64,000 nucleotides of DNA from Hyaloscypha bicolor E (Eukaryota; Ascomycota; Leotiomycetes; Helotiales; Hyaloscyphaceae): the NCBI RefSeq assembly GCF_002865645.1, contig NW_020194559.1:496001-560000 (forward strand), in the 5' to 3' direction. The notes beneath the pieces were generated by a model, which was given only the letters and a program-made list of their open reading frames with translations, ran no database searches and had not been told where the DNA came from. The position numbers and the translations under genes are program-made. Position 1 is the stretch's first letter. Every line of letters begins with the position of its first letter. Below, piece by piece: positions 1-12,571 of this stretch.

Positions 1-2880
1 TATAAATCCGGACTTTTAGAAGCTAATAATATTTCATATCTATTATAAAGTATATAAATATAATATTTTCTAGAAAGGCCTTATAAATAGCCTAGTTATA
101 TATTAATACTATATAAATAATATATTCTTTAAATATCTAGATTACTTTTATATAATATATCTTAATAATATTCTTATTTATTTAAAGAACCTAGTAAAAT
201 ATAAATAATATATATAAAAAGTATTAGATTATTTATATCTTACTAGTCTTTAAATAAATATTAAGAAATCGGAATTTAAAGTTATATATATAAAGTATTT
301 AGGCTTTATTATTTCTATATCTAGTATTAAAATAAATTCCAATAAAGTTAAAATAATATATAACTAGTAATTTCTAAAGATAATTAAGGATATATAGTTT
401 TTTTTAGTTTTTATAACTTTTATAAATACTTTATTAGAGAATATAAACGAATTACTAGATTTCTTATCTTATTTATAAAAAAGGGAATTTCTTTTAAGTA
501 ATTCGAGTAATATTAAAAGGCTTTTATTTATCTAAAAAAAAGCTATAATTTCTATTCTAGTTCTATAATACTATAATCCAGATCTGCTTATAATAATAGA
601 AATAAATATATCTAAAGAAGTAATTACTAGCTTATTCTTTTAATAAGATCCAGAAATAGGCCTTTAGTATCCTATAGTTTATTTTTTTAAAACTATACTT
701 CCGGTAAAGCTTAATTATAATATATATAATAAGGAAATACTTGCTATAATACGAGTATTAAAGAAATAGAAAACTAAGCTAGAAGGCTTTTAGAATACTT
801 TCTTTAAGATCTATTCTAATTACTATACCTTAGAATACTTTATAACTACTAAAAAGCTCTCTTTTTAATAAGCTAGATAGGCTAAGCTCTTATTCTACTA
901 TTACTTTAAGCTTATATATTATTCTAGAAAATTAAATAAATAAGTAAATGCTTTATTATAAAAATAGAATAAAGTAAATACTTAGGGCCAGATTAAGAAA
1001 AAGCTATAAACCCAAGTACTTCTTTCTAAAAATAAGATTAATTTAGAGATTATTTATAACTTATAGCTTATAATAATATTTTATAAAGTCGGCTTACTTA
1101 ATCCGGAATTTGGCTCTAAAAACCAAATATATATTAAAGACTTTTCAGAAGAAAATATTTCTATTAAAAATATAATTCTCCTAGAAAAAAGTACTTTCTT
1201 AGAAGCTTTACTAATAAACTCTACTATAATAGCTTTTATAGAAGTATTATTAGAAGCTTCTGCCAAAAATAATAGTTTATAATTTATAAACAAGATCCTA
1301 TAAGATAATTATATATTACCGAATCTAAAAAAGCTATATATAATAGCCTAAGTTAAAAGTAATATCTAGATATTATAAAACGGCCTCTTTTTATATTATA
1401 GAAAACTCTATATTATAAAGAATAAAATAACTCCCGGATTATCTTTATAGATTACCCTAATCTATAAAATATATAATAAATTTCTTTCTAAATATCCTAG
1501 ATATATAAAGCTTTATTAGCTATTAAAAAAGTAATATTACTAGCTATTTATAAATAAGGATATTAATTAATACTATAATAATTATTATATTTATAAGAAA
1601 TTATATATATTTAGAAATAAAAAGTCTAGTTTATTTTATTTTTTTCTAGTTTCTAATTACCTCTAATAATATATTACTATAGACTTTAAGAGCTATCTAG
1701 AAAGCAAATTAGGCTATAATATAGTTATTATATTCGTAAATTATTTATCTAAGTATTATAGAAGAGAAACTATAATAAGACAAAAACCTATATAAAATAT
1801 ACTAGAGTATAAAACGTGATTTAATAGTAAAATAATAAATCAAAAGTATAAATAGTAAAGTATAAATAGTATATAGTATATAAAAGCTCAATTAATTAAA
1901 TATTTATAAGGGATTATTCTCTAGAACTATAGAAAAACCAGCTTTTTTATATAATTTCTATAAGTTATATATAAAAGACCGCGGCCTTTACTATATAACC
2001 TAAACTTTAAAATTGCCAAAATAATATAATTTTTAATAAGTATAGCCTGCCGTACTATAGTATCTAATTTCGATTTTAGTATAAGATATAATTATAGTCA
2101 AATAGCTAATATCTTTATTTTTATTCTATATAATATACTAAGTAAGTATTTTAGAAATAATTATATTAGATTAGAAACTCTAATTTATATCCGATTTTTA
2201 GAGCGAATTCTATATAAGAATTAGTATAAAGCTTAAGTTTTTTATAGCTAATTATCCCTAAATAAATAGACAAATAGAGATTATTAATTAGTATTTTAAT
2301 TAGAGATTATACTTATATATTAACTATTACTAGAAAAACTAAAACAAATAAATCACTATAATTAATTATTAATAAGCTTTCCTTTAGTATAAAACTATTA
2401 GCTAGTTCCTATTTATAACTAAAAAGGGCTATAAGCCTTATATTTCTCTGAACTAGAACTCTTTTATTAAAGCTAATTTACCTAAAGAGAAGCTAAATAA
2501 GAATAAAGCTAAAGTATTAGTAAATTAATTATATAAATTATAGTAATTTGCCTAAGGCTATATAGAATAAGTATAGAAATAATATATAATATAAGCTAAT
2601 AAGTATTATTATCTAATTAATTTCAAAGTTAGAAATAAAGTATAAGTTACTATAAAGTACTAGAAATCCGATTATTTAAATCGGAAGCTAGAGAACTAAA
2701 TAAAGGGCCTATTTAAGATTCTAGAATAATATAACTATTTATTTTTCCTAAAACTATTAGAAATTATAAAGATATATCCAGTTTTCTATATAAAGAAGCT
2801 ATAAAAAGACTTCTAGAATTCTTTATTAGATTAAGTAAATCCGGAACTATTTCTATTAATACTAGAAAATAACAAATAAA
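1..2880 (+). mobile_element. Ty3/gypsy pol remnant, 5' end outside window, RIP-inactivated
   Basis: Reading through stops on the plus strand, the order is reverse transcriptase, RNase H, integrase. The RT palm signature lies at 158-169 and reads Y-L-N-N where active enzymes have YxDD; it is followed by KSEF-like and KYLGF-like blocks near 265-310. RNase H follows at about 590-960 (P-x-K-L-N-Y-x-I-Y-x-K-E, then E-Y-F-x-T-T-K). Integrase starts about 1290, with the HHCC-like region to 1600, the core D block (I-D-F-K) near 1680 and a F-V-N-Y-L-S-K segment; the QTNGQTER-like part is near 2270. A stretch of about 290 bp (1805-2095) does not align with integrase and may be an insertion. A chromo-proximal segment (KIHPVF-like) is near 2770. 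Frames are broken by many stops. This is a dead copy; no LTR was confidently located. Confidence 0.85.
1964..1999. repeat. 36-bp near-palindrome, copy 1
   Basis: An imperfect palindrome that begins GTTATATA and ends TATATAAC with a CCGCGG centre; arms differ only at three positions. It sits in the part of the degraded gypsy integrase that does not align with the family, so it probably belongs to an inserted sequence. Two sister copies of identical length occur at 4861 and 6762. Confidence 0.75.
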
Positions 2881-3689
2881 AGTATAATATTAAACGGGTT
2901 ATTATAGTTAAGCTAGTAAGAAATAGGCTAAAGTATAGAATTTAGTAAGTTAGTTAGGATAAAGATCTAGTATAATATCTAGCTTTAGTACTAAGTAATA
3001 GCTCCCTGATTTTATAAAGTTTCTATAATAATAATATTAATATACTAGAACTTTTATAAAACCTATAATACTAGCTAGACTATATAAAAAATAATACTTA
3101 TCTAGAACTATATAGAAATAATAATAAATTCTTCTAAATTATATAATAAAAATACTAGCCTTTTATATATAATATCTATATTCGAGATACTAGTTTTATT
3201 TTAAGAAAAAGTATAATACGAAATTAGATAAATTAATGGCTTTTATAAAGCTCGGAAACAAGTTTATTATAAAGAAAAGAGTAATATTATAATTTTTAGA
3301 TACCCGATATCTAAGATATCTTACTAGATATTAAATATCTTCTAGGTATATATAATACGGCTGCTTTACTAGAGAAGTATACTTGAAATATACTAGAAAT
3401 ATTTAGAAAGCTAAGCTCTTTTAGAACTAATATATTATAGGATATATATATTTCCTTATAGCCTTTTATATTCTAGTTTTCTTTTCCTTAGCTTTAAATT
3501 ATCTTTATAAAAGACTTTCTATCTTACTTTCTAAGCCCTAAATACTATACCCGTAATATATAGTATACTAGAAGCTAGAAATTACTAGTTTAAGACTTAT
3601 TATTCCTATTATATTAATAAACTTTCTATAAAATAATTAACTTATAATTCTTGCCTTTTCTATAGTAAATAACTCTTCGGAATTATTAG

Positions 3690-4680
3690 GTTTTAGACTA
3701 ATAATACCTTATTTATTAGAACTAATAATTTTATAAAGGCAAAGTAACTAAAGTTCTAAAAGACTAAGTTCTTAGCTAAGAAATATAAATTCCTTACTTT
3801 TAATTATAATCTCAAGTTTAATAAAAGTATTATTTATATAAATACTACTAGAATTACTCTTATATAGGAATACTAGTATAAAAACCTCTAAATTATTTCT
3901 ATAAAAAATACTATTATTATAAGTAATAGAAGTATTATTTATTAAAATCTTTTTATTAAAAACTAATATATTACCTAATATATTAGAGAAATATATATTA
4001 TATTAGTCTATTAACCAGAAGCTTTATATAATCTATTAATTATTACTTAAGTTATTAAATTCTCGGAAACTAATATAAAAGTATTTAATAAATATATTTA
4101 ATAGTAAATTAAGAATATTACTAAAGAACTAAGATTTATAAAGCTAGTAAAAAAGTTCTTATATTTAATTGTTTTTATAAATGCTTTATTTATAAATAAT
4201 AGAAAGCTTTTTTCCTAAATCAGATATATTCTAGTTCTAGTAAATAAAACTAAATATACTAATATTATTTACTAGTTCTCTATTAAATATAAGAGAGTTA
4301 CTAGAAGTATTCTAGCTTTGGAATTCTATAATATGGCTTATAGTTTTAATATAGGTACTTTAGTTAAATCTATAATTAATAAAATACTAGAAATAGAACT
4401 ATTATTAGTTATTTATATAAATTCGAAGTTATTATATAAATACCTTATTAAATTAGGTATTACTCGAGAGAAATATCTAATAATTAATATAATATATTTT
4501 TATTAGATATATAAATAATAAGAGATTATAGAAATTAAGTAAATTAAGGAAAAATTAAATTCTACTAATTCTATAACGAAATTAAAGCTATTAAATACTT
4601 TTAAGTATTTTATTAATATAAATACTATATAGTTAAATATAAAGAAATAAGTTAAATATAAATAAAACGAGAAATAAATA
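3690..4680 (+). mobile_element. Ty1/copia 3' pol remnant (RT end and RNase H), RIP-inactivated
   Basis: Plus-strand translation through stops matches the C-terminal part of fungal copia polyproteins: a Q-P-E-like and K-R-L-x-W-Q-like region near 4020-4130, then the RNase H block. In the latter I can see F-x-N-A-x-F-x-N-N (normally FxDASFANN) near 4170, I-x-Y-x-L-V-L near 4225, K-R-V-T-R-S near 4290, then a 62-residue open segment at 4318-4506 containing NMAYSFNIG and NSKLLY (family form TDSKSLY), ending about 4670. Aspartates again appear as asparagines. The ORF is a relic, not a gene. The 5' part of the element is not clear; 2881-3690 is AT-rich sequence I cannot assign. Confidence 0.8.
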
Positions 4681-4731
4681 TATAAAATAAGAGAATATAT
4701 ATAGAGATTTCTTTAGTATCTAGTATCTGAG

Positions 4732-4822
4732 TATCTAGTACTAGACCGAATTAGGAAATTAAGTATCTAGGTATCTAGATATCTAATATTTAAATATCTA
4801 GTACTAGATCGGATTAAGAAAT
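4732..4822. repeat. Degenerate direct repeat, two 28-bp copies 63 bp apart
   Basis: Copies at 4732-4759 and 4795-4822 both begin TATCTAGTACTAGA and differ by C/T and A/G transitions only (for example CCGAATTAGG against TCGGATTAAG). A weaker third relative lies near 4940. They may be subrepeats of a decayed LTR downstream of the copia remnant. Confidence 0.65.
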
Positions 4823-4860
4823 ATAAATATATAAGTTAAGAGGATATTATAAAAGAAGAA

Positions 4861-4896
4861 GTTATATATAAAAGGCTATAGCCTTTAGTATATAAC
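4861..4896. repeat. 36-bp near-palindrome, copy 2
   Basis: Same length and termini as the copies at 1964 and 6762 (GTTATATA...TATATAAC), with centre GGCTATAGCC. It lies shortly after the copia RNase H remnant. The flanking bases on the right (TAAAACCTTAAAA) resemble those of copy 1, suggesting the shared unit is longer than the palindrome. Confidence 0.75.
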
Positions 4897-6412
4897 TAAA
4901 ACCTTAAAAGTAATATAGATATATAAAATATTTAGGAAATCTAATATTAGACCAAATTAGGGAATTTATATATAATTAGAAAAAAGTACTATTTTTTATA
5001 TTTTTAGAGAAGTTCTAATATTAGTATAGCTATAGTTATCTATAATTATATAATATAGTTATATAATATAAAAATAACTAGAAATAACGGAATATAAATA
5101 ATAAGTAATAATTATATAATCTTATATTATATAAATAACTTAACTAGTAATTAGTTTCTATTAGATTTAGTAGATTTAGGAATTATATATTAATATTATA
5201 ATATTATAATTCTTATTTTTAAATAATAATAACTTTACTAACTTATATAAATAGTATTCTATAATTATATAATATTATTATATATTTCTAGTAAACTAAT
5301 AAAAAACTTATAATTTTCTTTAAAATTATTATTATTATTTATATTAAAATAATAATTATTTATTATAATAATTATATTTAAAATACTAGCCAGATTTTTA
5401 ATAGTTTTAATAAATTAATATAAATATAAAGAAACTAGATTTCGATATAAGAATATTAATTATTAATTTACTAGTAAATTTAAAAGCTATTTGTTTTATT
5501 ATAGCCAGATATATATTTATTTAAAGAAATACTAAAATCGTATTTTATTATTTATATATAAATAAACTATCTAATTAATTAATTATATTATAATTATAAT
5601 ATTAAATAATATTATATTTAATTTCACTAATAAAAGAACTCTTTAATCTAATAAAAATCTATTATAGAAATAGGAAAATACCTTTAAGCCTATATAATTA
5701 CTTTAATTTAGCTAGAAAATTATTTTACTAGATAATATTTCTTTTAATAATTCGATTATTTTATTTATTATATATTATATACCAGAAATTATTAATTTAA
5801 TAATTGAGAAAATAAATAACTATTTATAAAAGCCTTAGAATAATTCGTATTTATATATAAAAATAAAGAAGTAATATTTAATATTTTATAAAGAAATTTA
5901 TATTTATTTAGTAATTTGTATTTATATAATATTATATATAAATAATAAGATTATAAACTATTAAAATACAAGAAACTTTATTTCCTTATATCTAATTATA
6001 AGCTATATAAGTAAAAACAGGTTCCTAAAGCTTTATATATAATTTTATAGAAATTAGAAATAAAGCTTATATAAGAAAATAATTCCTATTTTTCTATTTA
6101 TTTTACTTGAAACTAGCTAATAAATTACTAAATAAATTAAAGCCTTAAATATATATATTTAAGAAATTAATTTAAGTATTTAGAAGTCTAAATAGAACTT
6201 AATAATAAATAAAATAATTATATAATTTAAAAGTTAATTAAAAGAAATAACTACTATTTTAAATAAATCTATATTTATTAAATATAAGATTTAAGAAATA
6301 GCCTAAAAGGGTTTTTTACTTATATAGAACTAGTATATTTCAGAATAAAAAAATAGACTTATAGAAATATATATTTCTAGAAAGCTTAATAAAATAATTA
6401 GAACTAGAAATA

Positions 6413-6692
6413 TATTACGAATATAAGATCTAGAGCCTAGAAAACATAATTAGACTATCTCTATTTTAATAATTTAAAGCTAAAGAAAGAAGAGGATCTC
6501 GAAGAAGCCTCGGATCTAAATAATTACAAGCTATATATGGGCCTATATACTAGCTTAAGCTCGGGATTACATATAATAATTAGGTAATTATAGATGCCTT
6601 ACTCAGATACTAGATATCTTTCTTAGATACCAGATACCTTTCTAGCTCTAGTCTAATTCCTACTAGTACTATATATTATAATAACTATAATA
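6413..6692 (-). repeat. LTR, left copy (3' LTR of minus-strand element)
   Basis: 280 bp, beginning TATTACGA and ending CTATAATA, i.e. RIP-altered TG...CA-type ends with a short TATTAC/GTAATA inverted repeat. It aligns without gaps to 12292-12571; I count about 28 differences, all transitions. The 5-bp flank is AAATA. Confidence 0.92.
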
Positions 6693-6761
6693 TTACTTCC
6701 CTCTTTTAAAATAAGCTTGTCTCCGAGCTTCGAAAGTTCCTATTAAATTTCCAAGTTATAG

Positions 6762-6797
6762 GTTATATATTAAAGGCCAGAGCCTTTTATATATAAC
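6762..6797. repeat. 36-bp near-palindrome, copy 3
   Basis: GTTATATA...TATATAAC with an AGGCCAGAGCC-like centre. It lies about 70 bp inside the left LTR of the complete gypsy element, in the untranslated stretch between the chromodomain end and the polypurine tract. Confidence 0.75.
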
Positions 6798-9700
6798 TTT
6801 AAAGAATTTCCGTTCGTATTATATAGTTCCGGTAATATATTATTCTTGGTATAATCTAACTAATAAGAGAGATTCTGGGGCGGTTCTAGTTATTCGGGGT
6901 TTTTATTATAGAAGCTCTAAAGAGCTAGGATACTATTACTTAATAAGGAAGCAAGATACTACTCCGGATCTGGGTCCTATTCTTTTTACTAAACTCGGTA
7001 TTTTAGCTTCCTATAAAGTAGTTTTACTATTTATATTTCTTAAACTTCGTATTCTATTTTCCCGTCTTATAATTCTAATAATAGAGGCTCCGGATTTACT
7101 TATCCGGGAAAGAAATTATCTAGATCTTTATATAGCTTCTCTATATAAAATACCAGATATATTCTTATTAATTCCGGAAGCTTAAGCCTAAAGAAATATC
7201 CTACTTATTCCAGGATTTCATATAGTTCTTCTATTTAGTAAGCTAGCTTATAGCTCGGATAATTATTCTTCTAGTATTTAGTAATAATTCATACCTTATT
7301 TTCTATTTTAAAATCTACTAGTTAGTAGTATTTATTAGCTTAAGTAATATAATATTCTTATACTTATATTATATTCTCTTATATCTTTTATTATAATTTA
7401 TAAAGCCATATTACTAGGGCTTTTACTTCTTATTTATTTAGTTCTTTCTTTAGGATATCTAATTATACTTGGGTTTCCTAGTTAAATAATATCTGCGGTT
7501 TATAATTCTTCTCTATAAAGAACGAGAATTAGCCTATAGTTTTATAGACTAGAGCTATTTACTAGTAGTTAATTATTATTATCTATTTGTTTCAATTATC
7601 CTAGTAGTAATTTATATAGGAATATAGCTATTAGTTAAAGTACTAGTTAATAATCTCTATCTGGCTATTAGTTTAGGAATAATTAGTAATTAATAATTTA
7701 AGCTTTATATTAATATATTTATAGAACTCGCTCTAGAAATCTAATATAAACTAGAGGCCTTAATTAGATACTATAGTCTCCGGAATACTAACTTAGTAAA
7801 CTATATAAGTAAGAAATAGAAATACTAACTCTTTAGCTATTACTATATCTCTAATAAGAATTATAATAAGGCACTTGCCCAGGTAATTAATAAAGATTAC
7901 TATTATATTATACTTATTTCTATTCTCTAGGCATTTTTTGAAATTTACTAATATATATTACTAGGAGTAATTAGGGACTAGTAATAGATACAAGAGCCCT
8001 GGTTTCTTATTTCTAGGAATATAGGATTATTAGTAGGTATAATAGTTATTCCTATACTAATTAATATCTATATCTTGGCCTAGCTAGTAATAGCGGGCCT
8101 AAAGAAGCTATTAAAGCTTGGCTCGTTCTAGGTATCCTATTAGGGGCTATATATATGCCTCTTAAATAAGGGTAATATATAAGAGTATCTCAGATATTAT
8201 TATATTATTAGATATAAATAATTTGCTATATTATAAGAAAAGGCTATCTTATAATATTTAAGTATCTTTCTTCTTATTTCTTGCCTTATTCTATAGCTTT
8301 TCTAGCTCTAGTAATTCTCGGTTCTCGCTTAATAGCTTATTTACTAGCTAGATATTATTATACTAGGTTTCTTTCTAAGCCGGGCTTACTAAGGCCTTAA
8401 TTAGGGCTAACTAGAAATCCTATATAATATTATTATTAATCTTTTATTATAAGAAGAGAATTTAGATCCGGTAGGCTATTATTACCTTATCCTAAATAGT
8501 TATATTCTTATATTTCTTATTTAGGGTATTTGCTTATTTATTTAACTTATTTGCCTAATATATAAGCTTGAAATAATAGCAGGAAAAATACTTTACCTAA
8601 TAAGCTTATCTTACTAAAAGCTTTTTTATAGTTATAAAATACTCGAGAGCTTAGTAATCTAAATAAATTATAAAGAATACCTTCTATAGGCCTTCTAGTT
8701 CCGCTTATTATTCGGTTAAGAAAAAAATAATAGCAAGTATTTCTTTATTATAAATATTATAATTTAGCTCTACTAATTATATAGTCTTAAAAAAGAATAC
8801 TACCGGGTATTAGAGTTCTATCTAGGGGTCTTACTATAAGAGAATACTAGCTATAACTCTATTTAATATATCTGTTTTAACTATAATAGGGAAGTTCGGA
8901 TTATAGTAATATAGAATTAGTACTAAGAATATAGCTTGCTTTAGCTTAGTAAAATCTTTTTAATACTAATCTATTTACTTAAACGGAACTCCCTTATATA
9001 TTAGAGCTATTAGGGGCTTTACTATATAGCTATATTCCGTAATAAAGTACTAATAAAAGTTATAAAAACCTAGAAAGCCTTATATTTCTTTAATTATTTT
9101 TAGTAATTACTAGTTCTTAATAACTATTATCTTATTTAGGTTTACTTTAATATCTCTAGTAAAGATAATAAAGCCTAGATATTTTATATAAGTAATCTTA
9201 AACTCTAATTTCTTAATATTTGCTTAGAGGCTAGTATCTTATAATTACTAAAAAACCTTTTATATATAGTTTTTATATTTTAGGGAATTATTTAAATAAA
9301 TTAGGATATTATTTAAATAAGCTATATAAAAGATATTAAGGTAATTAAAAAGAATATTATTTATATATCTCTAATATATAATAGGGCTATTAGTTAGGCC
9401 TTTCTAAAAAACTTTATACTTATAGGCCCTATATCTTATATGAAATATTATAAGTTCTTCTAATTCTAGATCTATTTAAATCTAATAAAATACTTACTAA
9501 ATATCTAGCTTTATATAGACCTTAGCTTAAGCTAGCTATATAAGGGTCTCATAAATAAGGAAAAAAAATTCTTTTATATTAAGTTATTTAGCTTATAATA
9601 ATTAATATAGAATTAGAGAGCTCTATTAGCCTTTTTTATAAAAAGGATTAGGGATATGAAAAGGGACTAGCTTAGCTTAATAAAGCCCTATTAGAGGTTC

Positions 9701-12291
9701 TCTTTAAGGAAATACTTGATTTCCTATAGCTTATAAATTAATTATTAATAAAGCAGGAAATATTCTAGGCTTTCTGGGCTTTTGGGATTATTAATCTAAA
9801 TCTTATAATTATATAATTAATATAAAAGTAAGATATTTAATACTTTTTTTAAGAAAATATCTATAAAATCCTTGAACTTCTCTAATAAAACTCTTACTAG
9901 CTATTATAGCTCTATTTCTCCTAGCTATTATTTGCCCGGAATAAACTTATTCTTTTATTATAATTCTAGCTTTTTATTAATCTCGAAAAATAATATTATA
10001 AAGAAAAGGTTCTTTTTTTTTTATAAGTTTATCTAGAAAGCGGCTAGTAAGATACTTATAATATTAATTATAGGCCTTAACTAGCTCTTATAGCTTTTCT
10101 TTAGATAATATAGTTTTAATATTTCTATTTCTAGCTTAGGAGAAACCTTTATATTTCCTAAGGCTACCTGTATTTCTCTATAGTATTAAGCTTAATTCTT
10201 TTACTATATATAGCTTTCTGAGCCCGAATTAGGAAAAAAATAAGAGAGTTTCCTCTTTATAAACTAAGGTCTCTAGGACTTATTTATAGCTATAGCTTTA
10301 TTTCTTTTATTTATATTTTCTTAGTACTAGTTACTTTTCCCAGATTTCAAGTTCTTATATATAATAATTAGAACCTTATCCTAATTCTTCTTTCTAGGCT
10401 AATTATCTAGCCAGATTAATCTTCTATTCTTGTAATTAATTAGGATACTAGTACTTATAAACTACTATTATCCCAAAATTATATTATATTTTCCTAGTCT
10501 TATAACTAGTATAGATACTAGGACCTTTTATCTATTAATTAAGAGTATAAGCTTAATATAGTAAGTAATAGATATAGCCTACTTATTATTAAATTCTTTT
10601 ATATTATAAGGTAATACTAATTAAATAGGCTTAATATTTAGAAATTATTTAATTATTTTTATAAACTTGAAATTAATAAAAATATATCTATTTACTCTAG
10701 TATTAATAAAAAAAGAAGTTTTAATACCTAATTTATTATTACTAATTATATAAGAAAATATAAATACTTTATTTTCTAGTAACTAGCTTAAATTAACTTC
10801 TATTATATTTATATAATATAACCCTAAAAAGGAAACTTCCTTTAGGGGTCCTTATTTCCCTATTTTATATCCTTAGATAGCTTACTTATAATAAGTACTA
10901 CTAGCTTAACTACTAAGACTTGCTTTATATATTTAGTCTTAGACTCTAGATAACTTCTAGATATATAACTAAATCTATTATAATTATAGTACTTAAGATC
11001 TAAAGATCCGGGCTTTAGAGTAATAGGCTTATTTATTACTAGGGTCTTAAGAGCGGGCTTTATATAAGGAGTACTTCCTAAACTTGGCTTATTTATATCT
11101 TTATTAGCTTTCTTAAATACTTGATTTTTCTTTTTATAATAAGCTCGGATTTACTAGTTATTTATAATATAGTATTATATAAACTTTATAATATAAATAG
11201 CCGGGTTATTATAATATATAGCTATAGCCTCTTAAAGCTTTCAGGTAAGCTTATTATTTAGATTATTTTTAAGGTCCTATAAATTAATATTTCTATTTAT
11301 TATATATTTTAGAAATAGGATATAGAATTCCTGAAAGATCTGGCTTTTCTTTATAAATAGCTTCTTAAAGGCTTACTAAGTATTATACTTCTTATTTAGG
11401 TTACTATATAGCTTTTCTAGATAAATATATAGTTTTCTAATAATCTTATATATATATTAACTATTCTGGTTTAGGTAAGGAAAGATTAGTATAAGAATAT
11501 AGCTACCTATATAGCCGGAAATATAGATAATCTTGAGGTCCTTTATCTAGTAAGTATTAGAGTTACTATAAAGCTTATTCTTAATCTAAACTAACTAATT
11601 ATTAAAGGTAATACTGTCCTTAGTTATGCCTTTAAAAATAGGAAAGTCAGGGAATTTAACTAAATATTTACTTTCTAGAGCAGGGGAACTAGTTATTCCT
11701 ATAGGCTATATAATAAGCTTCTTAATAATAGCTTTATTCTTTTATAAGGCTTGCTTAGTTTCTCTTAGCTAATTATAATAATTCTCGCTATAGATAAGAA
11801 TATTATATATCTTTAGAATTAGCTTAATAATCTCTTTATATAAAGCCTCTAGGCTTTAAAGTAATTCTTAGAAGTCTGCCTTTAATAGAACAGGTTTCTC
11901 TTCTTTCTTGGCTTTCTAAAAAAAAATCTCTTTTATTATAAGTATTAATAGGATATTTAGATTCTTTAGGAAACTTAATAAGAGGCTCTAGTTTATCTTC
12001 TAGTAGTATACTAGTAGTATCTTATACTATAGCTCTTTCTAACTTGCCTAGTTATTCTGGGACTTGCTTTTTTATAGGTTTTTATTTAGTAATAAGGTTA
12101 CTGGCCTATCTGCTTATCTGGCCGGTTTAGGGCTTTCTTACCTAGTTATTATAGGGCTTTCTTTTATTCTAATATTAGTTAATTAATATAGAAATAGCTA
12201 TGGCATATTATATCTGTACTTATTGAAAACTAATTAGATAGGTATTATTTAAATCCTCTATAGGATTAAGAAGTAAGTAAGCTTTAAATTA

Positions 12292-12571
12292 TATTATAAG
12301 TATAAGATCTAGAGCCTGGAAGGCATAGTTAGATTATTTCTATTTCAATAATTTAAAGCTAAAGAGAAAAGAGAATCTTAAAGAAGCCTCGGATCTAAAT
12401 AATTACGAGCTATATACGGGCCTATATACTAGCTTAAGCTCGGGATTACATATAATAATCAGGTAATTATAGATGCCTTACTCAGATACCAGATATCTCT
12501 TTTAGATACTAGATATCTCTCTAGCTCTAGTCTAACCCCTACTAGTACTATATATTATAATAACCGTAATA
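12292..12571 (-). repeat. LTR, right copy (5' LTR of minus-strand element)
   Basis: 280 bp, beginning TATTATAAG and ending CCGTAATA; gap-free alignment to the left LTR. It is followed directly by AAATA, matching the bases before the left LTR. It retains more C and G than the left copy at some sites and fewer at others, as expected when RIP strikes each copy independently. Confidence 0.92.

Larger units (their letters stand above)
4681..6412. other. AT-rich degraded sequence, unassigned
   Basis: RIP-like sequence with stops in every frame. The first few hundred bases follow the copia remnant and may include its LTR; they hold the direct repeat at 4732-4822 and a 36-bp palindrome. From about 5400 on some frames give transposase-like lysine- and tyrosine-rich peptides, but I recognise no catalytic motif. 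Confidence 0.6.
6413..12571 (-). mobile_element. Complete Ty3/gypsy (chromodomain-type) LTR retrotransposon, RIP-inactivated
   Basis: A 6159-bp element bounded by two 280-bp direct LTRs (6413-6692 and 12292-12571) and by identical 5-bp flanks AAATA (6408-6412 and 12572-12576). Coding orientation is minus: a purine-rich tract adjoins the inner edge of the left LTR on that strand. Reading the minus strand through stops gives, in order, the RT palm (Y-L-N-N at 9308-9319, in place of YxDD), RNase H (E-L-N-Y-x-I-Y-x-K-E near 8740-8770), integrase, and a C-terminal R-L-K-L-P...F-x-I-E-K-L segment with an N-P-E-P...I-E-Y-E-V chromodomain approach near 7000-7330. The right third (about 10000-12290) should be gag/protease. 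There are many stops in all frames, so the element is non-functional. Confidence 0.9.

Noticed and set aside
1081..1293. 70-codon minus-strand frame in the AT block
   Set aside because: Lies antisense to the RNase H/integrase junction of the gypsy remnant; chance frame in RIP DNA.
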